A stretch of 64,000 nucleotides of DNA from Sulfitobacter sp. S223 (GTDB lineage: Bacteria > Pseudomonadota > Alphaproteobacteria > Rhodobacterales > Rhodobacteraceae). Each line of letters begins with the position of its first letter. Position 1 is the stretch's first letter. The notes beneath the pieces were generated by a model, which saw nothing but the letters and a program-made list of their open reading frames with translations, had not been told where the DNA came from and ran no database searches. The DNA is taken from positions 1,054,001 through 1,118,000 of the forward strand of contig NZ_CP083560.1 of assembly GCF_025143825.1 (NCBI RefSeq), given 5' to 3'. Below, in pieces: positions 44,325 through 52,228 of the stretch. Both the position numbers and the translations under genes were made by a program.

Positions 44325-44353
44325 CCGCCGAAGATTTTCGGCGGTTTTCTTTT
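44325..44353 (+). terminator. Plus-strand terminator opposite the istA leader
   Basis: CCGCCGAA and TTCGGCGG form an 8-bp stem with GATT loop, followed by TTTTCTTTT on the plus strand only. No plus-strand gene reads into it, so it may end a small antisense RNA or be a transposon guard against incoming transcription. Confidence 0.55.
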
Positions 44354-44360
44354 GACTAGA

Positions 44361-44594
44361 TCATGGGGAATACCTCTCTGGCCAAATAAGTTGAGGCTCG
44401 TTTTTGAGCGCATCTGCAATTGCTCGTTCAACTTTTTGCGATCTCGCACCGGACAAGACAGAAGATATTGTTGACGGTTTCAGACCAAGATCGCGCCCGA
44501 TTTGGCTTAGAGAAGTTCCACTACTTCGAAGCTGGGCTTTAACGAATTCACGCTTGTTAATGGCGACTGAAGTGCGTTCCATCTTGGCGTCCAT
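44361..44594 (-). CDS. Ner/Nlp-like DNA-binding regulator
   Basis: A 77-residue helix-turn-helix protein: KREFVKAQLRSSGTSLSQIG, GLKPSTISSVLSGARSQKVE and IADALKNEPQLIWPERY. The ending is typical of Ner of phage Mu and Nlp regulators. It stands upstream of istA/istB in the same direction, as ner precedes the transposase genes A and B in Mu. Likely controls transposase expression. Confidence 0.85.
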   Translation of the reverse strand: MDAKMERTSVAINKREFVKAQLRSSGTSLSQIGRDLGLKPSTISSVLSGARSQKVERAIADALKNEPQLIWPERYSP

Positions 44595-44750
44595 ATATCG
44601 CTAGTATTCTTATGACTAGCTGGCCTTCAAGTGCTGCGTCAAGCTGAAGATAGTTGGCAAATGACTGTTATGTCTATTCTTTCTCTGGGATTGGACGGGC
44701 TTAGAGGGGTGTATATTTTGCACTAGAGACACCCGATCTAGGAGTTTAGC

Positions 44751-45016
44751 ATGGTATATCGTGTCAATTCGCAGTTTGATCACCCACCAATGGCATGCAA
44801 CAATCAGCGATTTTCGAAGAAAATGGCTGGTACCGCGCCGATAACCAGATAGTTAAATATCAAAAATTAATTCTTGAAAAAGGGCTCTGGTGCGCTGGAA
44901 TATCGAGATATTGGAGGGAGACGGCAGTGATTCCCCCACTCAAGCTATCAGCTCGATCGACATCGGATTGCAGTCACACTGATCCATTTGAGAGGTTGTT
45001 CTCTACGATTGGATGA
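44751..45016 (+). pseudogene. Possible frameshifted small gene between IS21 and ptuA
   Basis: An ATG with a good site (TAGGAG, 7 bases before) begins MVYRVNSQFDHPPMACNN and stops after 33 codons. The next frame then reads IFEENGWYRADNQIVKYQKL to 45016. A single indel near 44800 would join them. TTGGAC and TATATT upstream could be a promoter, with a rather short spacer. Family unknown; the gene may have been damaged by the transposon. Confidence 0.3.
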
Positions 45017-45073
45017 CGATAATGCTCGTCCATGAGTTGACGGGATTGCCCCGTGTATTGCAGCAGAAAACAA

Positions 45074-45099
45074 AAAAGCGGACACCCCCGCTTTTGACA
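45074..45099 (+). terminator. Hairpin before ptuA
   Basis: AAAAGCGG pairs with CCGCTTTT around ACACCC. It resembles a weak bidirectional terminator or an attenuator 45 bases before the ptuA start. Confidence 0.45.
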
Positions 45100-45139
45100 A
45101 AGTGCTACGTTCCCGGCCTGCGTCACTTAGGAGAAGTAA

Positions 45140-46861
45140 ATGCCCGAAGTCATTCCAGCCGACGTGCCTGTCGATGTTTATATCGCGAAATCAGTCGAAA
45201 ACCTCGAAGAACTTCCAAAACCTATCATTGCAATCATACCCGACCACGACAATCCAGGCTGGAATGATTTTGGACGCAATTTTTTCGCAAGATTGTATGT
45301 TCACCCCGTTGAAGGAGAAACCCTAGATTTCCATATGCGAGTGATGTTCCAAGGAAGTAACCGGAGTTCGAACGTTTTTACTGCGTTATTTGGAAAGTTC
45401 GGTGATTTACTCGCAGTTAACAATATCGAACAACCTTTTGCTTCACTGCTCCCTGATACCGATATGTATCGGGATGTCATCGCGGCTCTAGGCTTTGAGA
45501 TCGGGGTAAGCGCGCTGCGGATTATGCATGACGCAACCGTCGCAAGGGTGGAAGGTAGCAATCCCGAGCTGCTCACATTAATCGGCGGTGAAGATTTCCA
45601 CTTTGGTGCACTTCGTCATGGTGGTGCCTATGATGCTCTAAGACGCGGAGGGCGTTATTTTAGACCTAATCCACCGCCTCCAGTGGAAGAATTAGCCAGT
45701 GATTTCGTGTTTTCGGCGCGCATGCTCAGTGCCGACAATCCCTATACATTACCCTTCCATTTCGATCAGGATGAAATTTTCCGCGATAGGGCTTCTGTTC
45801 TCATAGGCCGAAACGGCGTCGGCAAAACACAACTCCTAAAAGCAATTGTTGATGGTCTTTATGACCCACAAAAACCTGATTACTCGCGTCAACGCTTTTT
45901 GCCTGCCCTTCGTCCTTCGCGGGTAATCGTATTTTCGTCGGTTCCAACCGATCCCTTTCCTCGCTCAATTGGGGCATGGCACGGTATTGACTATGAGTAT
46001 TTTGCAGTAAACTCCCATATTGATGACCGTGCGGACACATTACTTGCCGCTCTGATAGCGTGTCGAAAATCTGGCGACCGAAACGTGTTGGGGCAAGACC
46101 GAGACAAGTCGCGAATGGATGTGATCCAAGAAGCTCTTGAGCCAATTGGTCTATGGCGGGGACTTCATGTGCCTCTGCGAGCGCGAATCCCCGGGGATAC
46201 GCTACCGCACGTTGTAGAAATTGAGGGCCAAAGTTACTTTCCAATACGCAAACATCTGGAAGAGCAAAATTCCATCCGATTGATACAGCAAGTCGAATGG
46301 GATCGAAAAACTATAATCCTCAATAATGACATGGAAGTGCGCCGCCTCAGCAGTGGTGAGTACGCTATGCTCCGGTTCGCAACCCAGGCAGCGTCAGCGA
46401 TAGAACAGGGTAGTCTGCTCTTGTTGGACGAGCCAGAGACACATCTTCACCCTAATTTCATCTCGAACTTGATGGAAATTCTCGACAATCTGCTGCAGTC
46501 GACCGGATCAATTGCCGTCATAGCAACGCACTCGGCCTATGTCGTACGCGAGACCCCCCGTGACCGCGTTAACGTCCTCACCCTTGAAGACCGTCAGATA
46601 CGTATCGACAGGCCGCGCATGCAAACCTTCGGGGCGACAATCGATAGCATTTCTCAATTCGTGTTCGGGGATACTGTCATATCTCATAGCTTTCAAAAGA
46701 CATTAGCAGATTGGGCCGATCACACAGGGCGTGAACTCGGTATTGACGGCGTCATTGAACAATATGGAGCTCAACTGAATTCTGAGAGCCTTTCCTTTAT
46801 TGCCCGCCGGTTGGCCGAACCTCTTGCTGCCGTGCCTGAAGAAGATGAGCCGGAAGCCTGA
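45140..46861 (+). CDS. PtuA-like ATPase of a Septu-type defence system
   Basis: A 573-residue AAA ATPase. The first 190 residues form an extra N-terminal domain. ATP-binding motifs: Walker A LIGRNGVGKTQLL (223-232), an ABC-like signature RRLSSGEYAML, Walker B GSLLLLDEPETHLHP (about 427) and H-loop IATHSAYV. The start has an AGGAG site 7 bases upstream. It precedes an HNH nuclease gene by 3 bases, the PtuA-PtuB order of Septu, which restricts phages by triggered nucleic-acid cleavage. No reverse transcriptase is near, so it is not a retron-linked form. Family match is by architecture; the exact Septu subtype is open. Confidence 0.8.
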   Translation: MPEVIPADVPVDVYIAKSVENLEELPKPIIAIIPDHDNPGWNDFGRNFFARLYVHPVEGETLDFHMRVMFQGSNRSSNVFTALFGKFGDLLAVNNIEQPFASLLPDTDMYRDVIAALGFEIGVSALRIMHDATVARVEGSNPELLTLIGGEDFHFGALRHGGAYDALRRGGRYFRPNPPPPVEELASDFVFSARMLSADNPYTLPFHFDQDEIFRDRASVLIGRNGVGKTQLLKAIVDGLYDPQKPDYSRQRFLPALRPSRVIVFSSVPTDPFPRSIGAWHGIDYEYFAVNSHIDDRADTLLAALIACRKSGDRNVLGQDRDKSRMDVIQEALEPIGLWRGLHVPLRARIPGDTLPHVVEIEGQSYFPIRKHLEEQNSIRLIQQVEWDRKTIILNNDMEVRRLSSGEYAMLRFATQAASAIEQGSLLLLDEPETHLHPNFISNLMEILDNLLQSTGSIAVIATHSAYVVRETPRDRVNVLTLEDRQIRIDRPRMQTFGATIDSISQFVFGDTVISHSFQKTLADWADHTGRELGIDGVIEQYGAQLNSESLSFIARRLAEPLAAVPEEDEPEA

Positions 46862-46864
46862 CAA

Positions 46865-47692
46865 ATGCAGCACCTAACTTTTCCTGTGACTGTCGCCGAT
46901 GATGAGGCGGAGCTCACTAAATTAGCAAAGAACCCGGAATGGACGCCCCACCAAGCCGCGTGGATCGCAGCGTATCAGGCATACCGAGCAAATTCGGGAA
47001 GTCCGTTTGCGGTTGCTCCGCAAAACTTCGGCCCAGGTGTTCATGACCGCCAGTATAAGCTGTACGACAACCGCAAGGGGTCTGGTGAGCTTCGTCGCAT
47101 GAGGCGGAAAAAGGGGCTAAAATCGTGCCCAGTATGCGGGTCACCAGTGATCGGTGACCTAGACCACTACCTCCCCCGCACGGTTTTCCCTGAGTTCTCT
47201 ATCATGCGGGCAAACCTTATACCCGCTTGCACCCACTGCAACTCTGGAGTGAAGGGATCCACAGTTCATGGCGAGAATCCGCGGCGGTTCATTCATCCCT
47301 ATTTCGACCGTTGGGCGGAACAAGCGATCTGGCAAGTAGAGATCATATCGCCATTCAAAGCGGCGCGGTTTATTCCCCGTGCCCTTCCCAGTTTGGAGGA
47401 ACCGCAGAAAGAAATTGTCGCGTTCCATCTTGAGAACGTCTTGGGTATTCAGTTCGACTTATCGACGGCAAATGAATGGTCATCGCTTCCAACCCAAATT
47501 AAGCTTAGAGATCCAAAGCTGACCACCACAAGCGTTACGCATCAGCTTACAATGGAGCTTCGAGTGGCTCTTGATGCAAGGGGGGCAAATAGTTGGCTGG
47601 CAGCCCTTTTGCGTGGCATCCTAAGCAACCCCCACGCAATAGAATATCTACGAAACGAGGCTATCGCCTCGGTGCTGCCGCCTGAGGTGTGA
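46865..47692 (+). CDS. PtuB-like HNH endonuclease of the Septu-type system
   Basis: A 275-residue protein with an HNH core at about residues 85-135: KSCPVCGSPVIGDLDHYLPR (zinc Cys pair and catalytic-type His) followed by NLIPACTHCNSGVKGS (second Cys pair and Asn). The remaining C-terminal 140 residues are helical. Starts 3 bases after ptuA. It would be the effector nuclease licensed by the ATPase. Confidence 0.85.
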   Translation: MQHLTFPVTVADDEAELTKLAKNPEWTPHQAAWIAAYQAYRANSGSPFAVAPQNFGPGVHDRQYKLYDNRKGSGELRRMRRKKGLKSCPVCGSPVIGDLDHYLPRTVFPEFSIMRANLIPACTHCNSGVKGSTVHGENPRRFIHPYFDRWAEQAIWQVEIISPFKAARFIPRALPSLEEPQKEIVAFHLENVLGIQFDLSTANEWSSLPTQIKLRDPKLTTTSVTHQLTMELRVALDARGANSWLAALLRGILSNPHAIEYLRNEAIASVLPPEV

Positions 47693-47779
47693 AAGTTACC
47701 GAAGCCGGCGCGCCTTCGCATTTAGATGGAGCTGTAATTCTCCGAAAAATTAATCGGCGCTTATGTCATCTTATAGCAG

Positions 47780-48275
47780 TTAGTTGGATAGTTCGTCTGT
47801 CGGGAGGCGCATCAACCTGCGGACAGCAATAGGGCGCTGTTCCATTGCGTCCGAGGACAGGGAGGCGATCACGTTCTTTGGGAAATCCACTTTTCCCATC
47901 CGTTCATTCAAGGTCAACCCGCCGATCTGGCGGAACCGCTCGTATGAAAACTCTAGAGAACGGCCATCGAGGGATTGCACGCTGATGACATCGGTCTCGC
48001 CTGGTGGCACGTCGTCGCTGCGGATCGTCATGACCGCCATAGCATCCTCAATACTTTCACCGGGCTGCATTCCAAGGATATTGTAAGGATAAGGCCGCTC
48101 TGCGGGTGTAGGTAGCGGCGTGAAAGTCTGTTCTTGGAGTAACAGCGGAGGTGGGCAGTGTAAGGAGAGCAGCAAACGCAGATGCTTTCAAGAAAAACGT
48201 GAGCAGCGGGGCATCGTGAGACCTTTCCGGAAGTTGGGGGGGGCGCGCGGCGGCGCGGCCTTTGAAACCCGACAT
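47780..48275 (-). pseudogene. Exported protein gene with apparent frameshift
   Basis: The upstream frame encodes a typical signal peptide (LTFFLKASAFAALLTLPTSA). About there the sense moves to a second frame, which reads PAERPYPYNILGMQPGESIE and continues for about 115 residues (ETDVISVQSLDGRSLEFSYE, MEQRPIAVRRLMRLPTDE). An indel near 48140 would fuse them. It may be a real frameshift or a sequencing error. Family unknown; adjacent to and co-directional with the ParA-like gene. Confidence 0.5.
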
Positions 48276-48283
48276 TAATGAAG

Positions 48284-49039
48284 TTATATAGGGTTATCGA
48301 CTGAGCGCCTCGCCTCGACTTTTCGCAAGGTATCCTTGCAAATAATCGAATGAACCTCCTTCCAGAGAAGCTGTGCCGACACACAACCATTCTCATTCAT
48401 CAAACTGAATTGCGCTTCTTCGGGCGGAAGGCTTTCTGGATCGCCCTCGTGGGCGTCCATGTTAAACAGGTGCCCACATTTGTGCTGTCGTTCGAATATA
48501 GGCGCATTTGGAAGGTAGTTATCCAAGACGGGCAACCCTGTGAACGCAGCTTTCACAAGTTCGTATTCTTCATCAGATTCCACGCCGGACACCAAGCCAT
48601 AGATCAGCGTTTTCTTTTTGCCGTGCTTAGCAAGCAGTTTACAGCTCACGGCTGCTTCTGATGCGTTCCTGAAAGGCACTATGATCAGATCGCTTCGACT
48701 TAGCATATCCAACACGAGGTCGTTTGGACGCCTTGGCGTGTCTACAAGCAGGTAAGCGAAGCCATCCATTTCGCAATAACAGTCAGAACGGATCATGCTT
48801 TCAAAATTGTGGACTTCCTCAACTCTGAAGTCGTCGAAGCTAAATCCACACTCTACTATTTTGCTCTCCCAAACCGTCAGCGAAGACGGTTTGCCATGAC
48901 CGGTGGGCTTGGCTTCCTCTGTCATGTCTATAACTGCAGGTTTCTGTTTTTTCTCTTCAAGGATAGCTGAGGCTATCGCCATGACAGCAGTGGTTCGGCC
49001 GCTGCCGCCAATCGGGTTGAAGAAAGTGATAATGGTCAC
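48284..49039 (-). CDS. ParA/MinD-like ATPase with altered P-loop
   Basis: A 251-residue protein of ParA fold. The P-loop reads NPIGGSGRTTAV: both the signature Lys and the Walker A Lys of the KGGxGKT motif are replaced (Ile and Arg). Other parts are regular: AVIDMTEEAK, FAYLLVDTPRRPND (switch II), DLIIVPFRNASEAAVS. It may bind nucleotide without normal hydrolysis. ParA proteins position plasmids or complexes; no ParB is visible. It is divergent from an XRE gene with palindromic sites between. Confidence 0.8.
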   Translation of the reverse strand: MTIITFFNPIGGSGRTTAVMAIASAILEEKKQKPAVIDMTEEAKPTGHGKPSSLTVWESKIVECGFSFDDFRVEEVHNFESMIRSDCYCEMDGFAYLLVDTPRRPNDLVLDMLSRSDLIIVPFRNASEAAVSCKLLAKHGKKKTLIYGLVSGVESDEEYELVKAAFTGLPVLDNYLPNAPIFERQHKCGHLFNMDAHEGDPESLPPEEAQFSLMNENGCVSAQLLWKEVHSIICKDTLRKVEARRSVDNPI

Positions 49040-49080
49040 TGGCGGTACTCTCCTGCTCGATCCGGCAAGTACAGTATATC

Positions 49081-49114
49081 ACCCCCATTTTGGGGGTAAA
49101 CCCGAAATGGGGGT
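49081..49114. promoter_or_regulatory. Palindromic operator between parA-like and xre genes
   Basis: ACCCCCATTTTGGGGGT (49081-49097) is a perfect palindrome around ATTTT, and ATGGGGGT repeats at 49107-49114. A likely binding site of the adjacent XRE protein for control of both genes. Confidence 0.7.
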
Positions 49115-49132
49115 AGCGATCTCGTCATAATA

Positions 49133-49399
49133 ATGGCGGATCAAATCTTGGCTGGTACTGTTCACACGGAAGCATATTCGAAACTGCTCAAAGCTCTCTT
49201 GGAGGTGCGTCGCGAGGCTGGTTTGTCTCAAGCCCAGCTGGCCAAGAAACTGGGAAAGCCACCATCATTTGTCGGCAAGTATGAAGTGGGCGAAAGACGG
49301 CTAGATGTGATTGAGTTGCTATTTATCTTGAGAGTTTGTGAGCGAGAGTCATACAATTTTATCAAGTTTATCGAAAGCCAACTGCCCGACCGGCTATAG
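49133..49399 (+). CDS. XRE-family transcriptional regulator
   Basis: An 88-residue helix-turn-helix protein: LLEVRREAGLSQAQLAKKLG, KPPSFVGKYEVGERRLDVIE. Compact, DNA-binding domain only. Divergent from the ParA-like gene over a palindrome, so probably autoregulatory. Confidence 0.85.
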   Translation: MADQILAGTVHTEAYSKLLKALLEVRREAGLSQAQLAKKLGKPPSFVGKYEVGERRLDVIELLFILRVCERESYNFIKFIESQLPDRL

Positions 49400-49559
49400 A
49401 ACAAAGTTAGCATTCGGCTAGATAGCCACTTCAATCGATCAACGACGCTCATAGCTCATCCGAACGTTCCGAACCGTCCAAAAGAGACATAATCCAATCG
49501 AATTGACGCGGCGTTGCAGCTTTCCCGCGGCTGTCATTAAAAGCTTGTTTCTAAAATTT

Positions 49560-50090
49560 TCAAGGATTTTTAGCTAGATTTCTCAATTGCATGCACACCA
49601 TTGAGAAGCGAAATGATAGATCCGCAAGTTCCTGTAGGATGCCGTCTCGAACTTCAACTGATAATTCATGGTTATGAATCTGGGCCACGCCGTTCTCTTT
49701 TTTTACTTGGTTCGAAATGACAGGCTGACCTATTGCAAGAAAGTCAAAAATAAAATTGGAGTGAAGGAGTCCGTTGCGTCGGATACGCTCTTCGTCGAGC
49801 TGCTTTAAAATGATGTCAAGCTCATCATACCAATCCTTTTGTGGAGCCAAGCGAAAAAACTCATCGTCTATCGCAAATTTATGAAAGGCCTTTATCTTGT
49901 CGCTAAAGGTTTTCTTGACCAACCAGTTGAGCGTCGTTTTTGAGTTTGTCACACCCTTTCCAAGAGTAAATATTTCGTCAATTTTATCTTCAAACCATTG
50001 GAAACTAATCACATAAATTCCAATAAAAGCATACACTTTCTCGGCTTCCTCTACAGCTTTCGGGTCTTCCATCCATCGATCACGGGTCAA
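49560..50090 (-). CDS. HEPN-like helical protein, candidate RNase
   Basis: A 176-residue mainly helical protein. The segment ERIRRNGLLHSNFIFDF contains R-N-G-L-L-H, matching the HEPN RNase pattern Rx4H with a polar residue after the Arg. The surrounding helices (YAFIGIYVISFQWFEDKID; DGILQELADLSFRFSMVCMQ) suit a HEPN four-helix bundle. HEPN domains are common toxins or effectors in defence islands. It follows the Gabija-like genes on the same strand but 200 bases away. Family call is tentative. Confidence 0.5.
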   Translation of the reverse strand: MTRDRWMEDPKAVEEAEKVYAFIGIYVISFQWFEDKIDEIFTLGKGVTNSKTTLNWLVKKTFSDKIKAFHKFAIDDEFFRLAPQKDWYDELDIILKQLDEERIRRNGLLHSNFIFDFLAIGQPVISNQVKKENGVAQIHNHELSVEVRDGILQELADLSFRFSMVCMQLRNLAKNP

Positions 50091-50292
50091 AATAAAGATT
50101 CCTCATTGAGAGTGCGCCGAACCACTCTTCTTTTCTATCATCGACGAGATTATCAGTTTGAGCTTTATGACTAGTCGTCGCTCCGCCCAAAGCAGCCTTC
50201 TGGTAATTAATAATAATGTTGCAGCATGGCCTATCGAAACAGATATTAGCGGCAACCGCGCGAACTAATGACAAAGCACGCTTTAAAGCCGA

Positions 50293-52218
50293 TTAGAATG
50301 GCAACACCAAGATTTCTTCTTCGGTTGCCAACTTACGCATCAGTAAGTTCTGTCGCACCGCCTCGACGTTGGCGGTATAAATAACATGAGCAAGGCTGTT
50401 TTTCGCTCTTGTTGAGGTGACGTAGAATAGCCGTCTAGTGCGACCCAATCCTGTTTCTTCACCAGCCTTGTCCTTCGCGACTAATTCTGCAGTCGGCTCT
50501 TTCGCGCCGAAGTACTGTTCATAGGAGAACATGAAACCACCAGCTTCATCATCATCCATAATAGCCATTACACGTTCAAATTCGTTCCCCTTTACCCCTT
50601 GGTGTGTTCGGTAGATTGATTTGCCCGCAATATAGTCGCGGTAACCCCGAACTTGTCGAAAGGGTGTATCGAGCGCTGCCGCCCATGCGTCAAATTCGTC
50701 ATCATCTGGCAGTGGATCGGAAATTTTTGGGACAATCATATCATTGTCGAGATCAATTTCTGGCAAAACTTCATCTTGGATGGTCACGAAAGACTTAAGC
50801 TTGGAAGGGATAAGCAGAAGATTATGTTCAGCAATGACAGCCAGAACGTCCTTCAACGAAACGTTGCTGTTAGATGCAACGGACTTGAGCGCACTTTCAG
50901 CTATGCGTGCGACACGCAAAGGGTCAGTTTCATTCTCAACGAATACGGACTCATGGAGTAATGGCGACTTGTTGTCTCGTAGGATTTTCATGGTTTCAAA
51001 TACGTCTTCAGCTTGTCCAGCCTCCACTAACGGTAAGACAGAGTTTGAAAAGAAGTTTAGTTCTGAGCTTTCTCCCACAAAAAGCCGGTCCCTAATCTGA
51101 CTTGATCTAGAAAGTTCGTCTGTCAAAAACTCAAAACCAAGTCGGCGACTGACCATTCTATGCTCAAGTAGCAAGACTGCGGTTTGGTCGGCTGTGGGCA
51201 CATTCCACGCTAGGTCACCAGCAGTCTCTGCCATGAACTTCCTAATACCTCGCTCTACCTGATCCTTGTCTCTGGTTCCGTGAGGAAGCAAAAAAAATCG
51301 AACGAAACCTTCGGTAGCACCATCTCTGGCATACTGTAGCCGCTCATCATCCTCTTTTCTGATGGTATTCCCTAGCCCGACAATGCGCTTAGCGGATCTA
51401 TGGTTCATCTGCTTGTCAAACTCTTCCCATTGGCTAGGAAGAGATTTGCCGAGCTCGGGCTCTCCACCACCAAATATGCGCTGCATCCTGTCACCGAACA
51501 AGCCAACAACGGTTTTATCAGCTTGTTTTTTTTGTAGCGAGAATATTGCATTGATCACATCTTTGTTAGTGTCTTGGCTCTCATCCACAAATATGAACGG
51601 GTACTTGTTAGCAAGAACTTCTGACATCATCGGTTTAACTGTTACAAAATGGGCAAAGATCTTCAAAACATCAGCGTGTGCAAGAGCATTCTGAGCTGAA
51701 TTTACCCCATTGGGATCATATTTAAATTCCTGTGGATTGGCTAACCACTCCATCTTTTCGGTTAAGCGTAAGATACTCCTTTTTCTTGCGTCGGACGCTT
51801 TGCCAGCACGCCCCCGACGTTCCTGTTCTTTCAATTTTTCAAGTTCACCTGGTATCTCTGACAAAAACCATTGCCGAATATCCTCATTAAACCCCGCGAT
51901 TGTGTGCCAACAAAAGCTGTGGATCGTTGAGATGGTAAAAATTGAGTTTCGCTCAACTCGATCTCGAATTTCGTCGGCGGCGTTGTTTGTAAAAGTGACA
52001 ACTGCAACCTGTTTACCAAGACGCGAGAACACTTCTTGGTACAGAGATCTTAAATGTTTTAGCGCGTTCTCAAGTGAAAAGGTCTTCCCTGATCCAGCTC
52101 CAGCGAAGATGATAAAGCTCTTCCCTGATCCTAGCTGCAAGCACTCCCGAATACCTGCATCGACCGGGTTGTCATGCTCTATTGGTTTGGTAGTGGCTAA
52201 AGTGTGGTCGTTGGGCAT
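50293..52218 (-). CDS. Gabija-like GajB, UvrD-type helicase
   Basis: A 641-residue superfamily 1 helicase from the ATG at 52218, ten bases after the gajA-like stop. Motif I FAGAGSGKTFSLENAL, motif Ia VAVVTFTNNAADEIRDR, motif II FIFVDESQDTNKD, motif III VGLFGDRMQRIFGG, motif V-like THQGVKGNEFERVM, motif VI LFYVTSTRAKNSLAH. In Gabija, GajB senses DNA ends and acts with GajA against phage. The protein is longer than the well-known GajB of about 500 residues, so this is a divergent or related system. Confidence 0.8.
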   Translation of the reverse strand: MPNDHTLATTKPIEHDNPVDAGIRECLQLGSGKSFIIFAGAGSGKTFSLENALKHLRSLYQEVFSRLGKQVAVVTFTNNAADEIRDRVERNSIFTISTIHSFCWHTIAGFNEDIRQWFLSEIPGELEKLKEQERRGRAGKASDARKRSILRLTEKMEWLANPQEFKYDPNGVNSAQNALAHADVLKIFAHFVTVKPMMSEVLANKYPFIFVDESQDTNKDVINAIFSLQKKQADKTVVGLFGDRMQRIFGGGEPELGKSLPSQWEEFDKQMNHRSAKRIVGLGNTIRKEDDERLQYARDGATEGFVRFFLLPHGTRDKDQVERGIRKFMAETAGDLAWNVPTADQTAVLLLEHRMVSRRLGFEFLTDELSRSSQIRDRLFVGESSELNFFSNSVLPLVEAGQAEDVFETMKILRDNKSPLLHESVFVENETDPLRVARIAESALKSVASNSNVSLKDVLAVIAEHNLLLIPSKLKSFVTIQDEVLPEIDLDNDMIVPKISDPLPDDDEFDAWAAALDTPFRQVRGYRDYIAGKSIYRTHQGVKGNEFERVMAIMDDDEAGGFMFSYEQYFGAKEPTAELVAKDKAGEETGLGRTRRLFYVTSTRAKNSLAHVIYTANVEAVRQNLLMRKLATEEEILVLPF

Positions 52219-52228
52219 GGTGTCTCGC

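Larger units (their letters stand above)
41829..44723 (-). mobile_element. IS21-family transposon (approximate ends)
   Basis: Holds istB, istA and a Ner-like gene. AGTGCAAAAT occurs at about 41830 and, inverted, near 44715; internally GTCATTGGGCAGCTAT (about 41855) and GTCATTTGCCAACTAT (inverted, about 44660) resemble each other. IS21 elements carry such multiple terminal repeats. Exact ends and target duplication could not be fixed. Confidence 0.55.

Noticed and set aside
41911-44594. Mu-like prophage
   Set aside because: Only transposase, ATPase and Ner-like genes; no phage structural genes, and IstA/IstB features fit IS21.
44600-47692. Retron linked to the PtuA/PtuB-like pair
   Set aside because: No reverse transcriptase frame and no msr/msd-like inverted repeats upstream.
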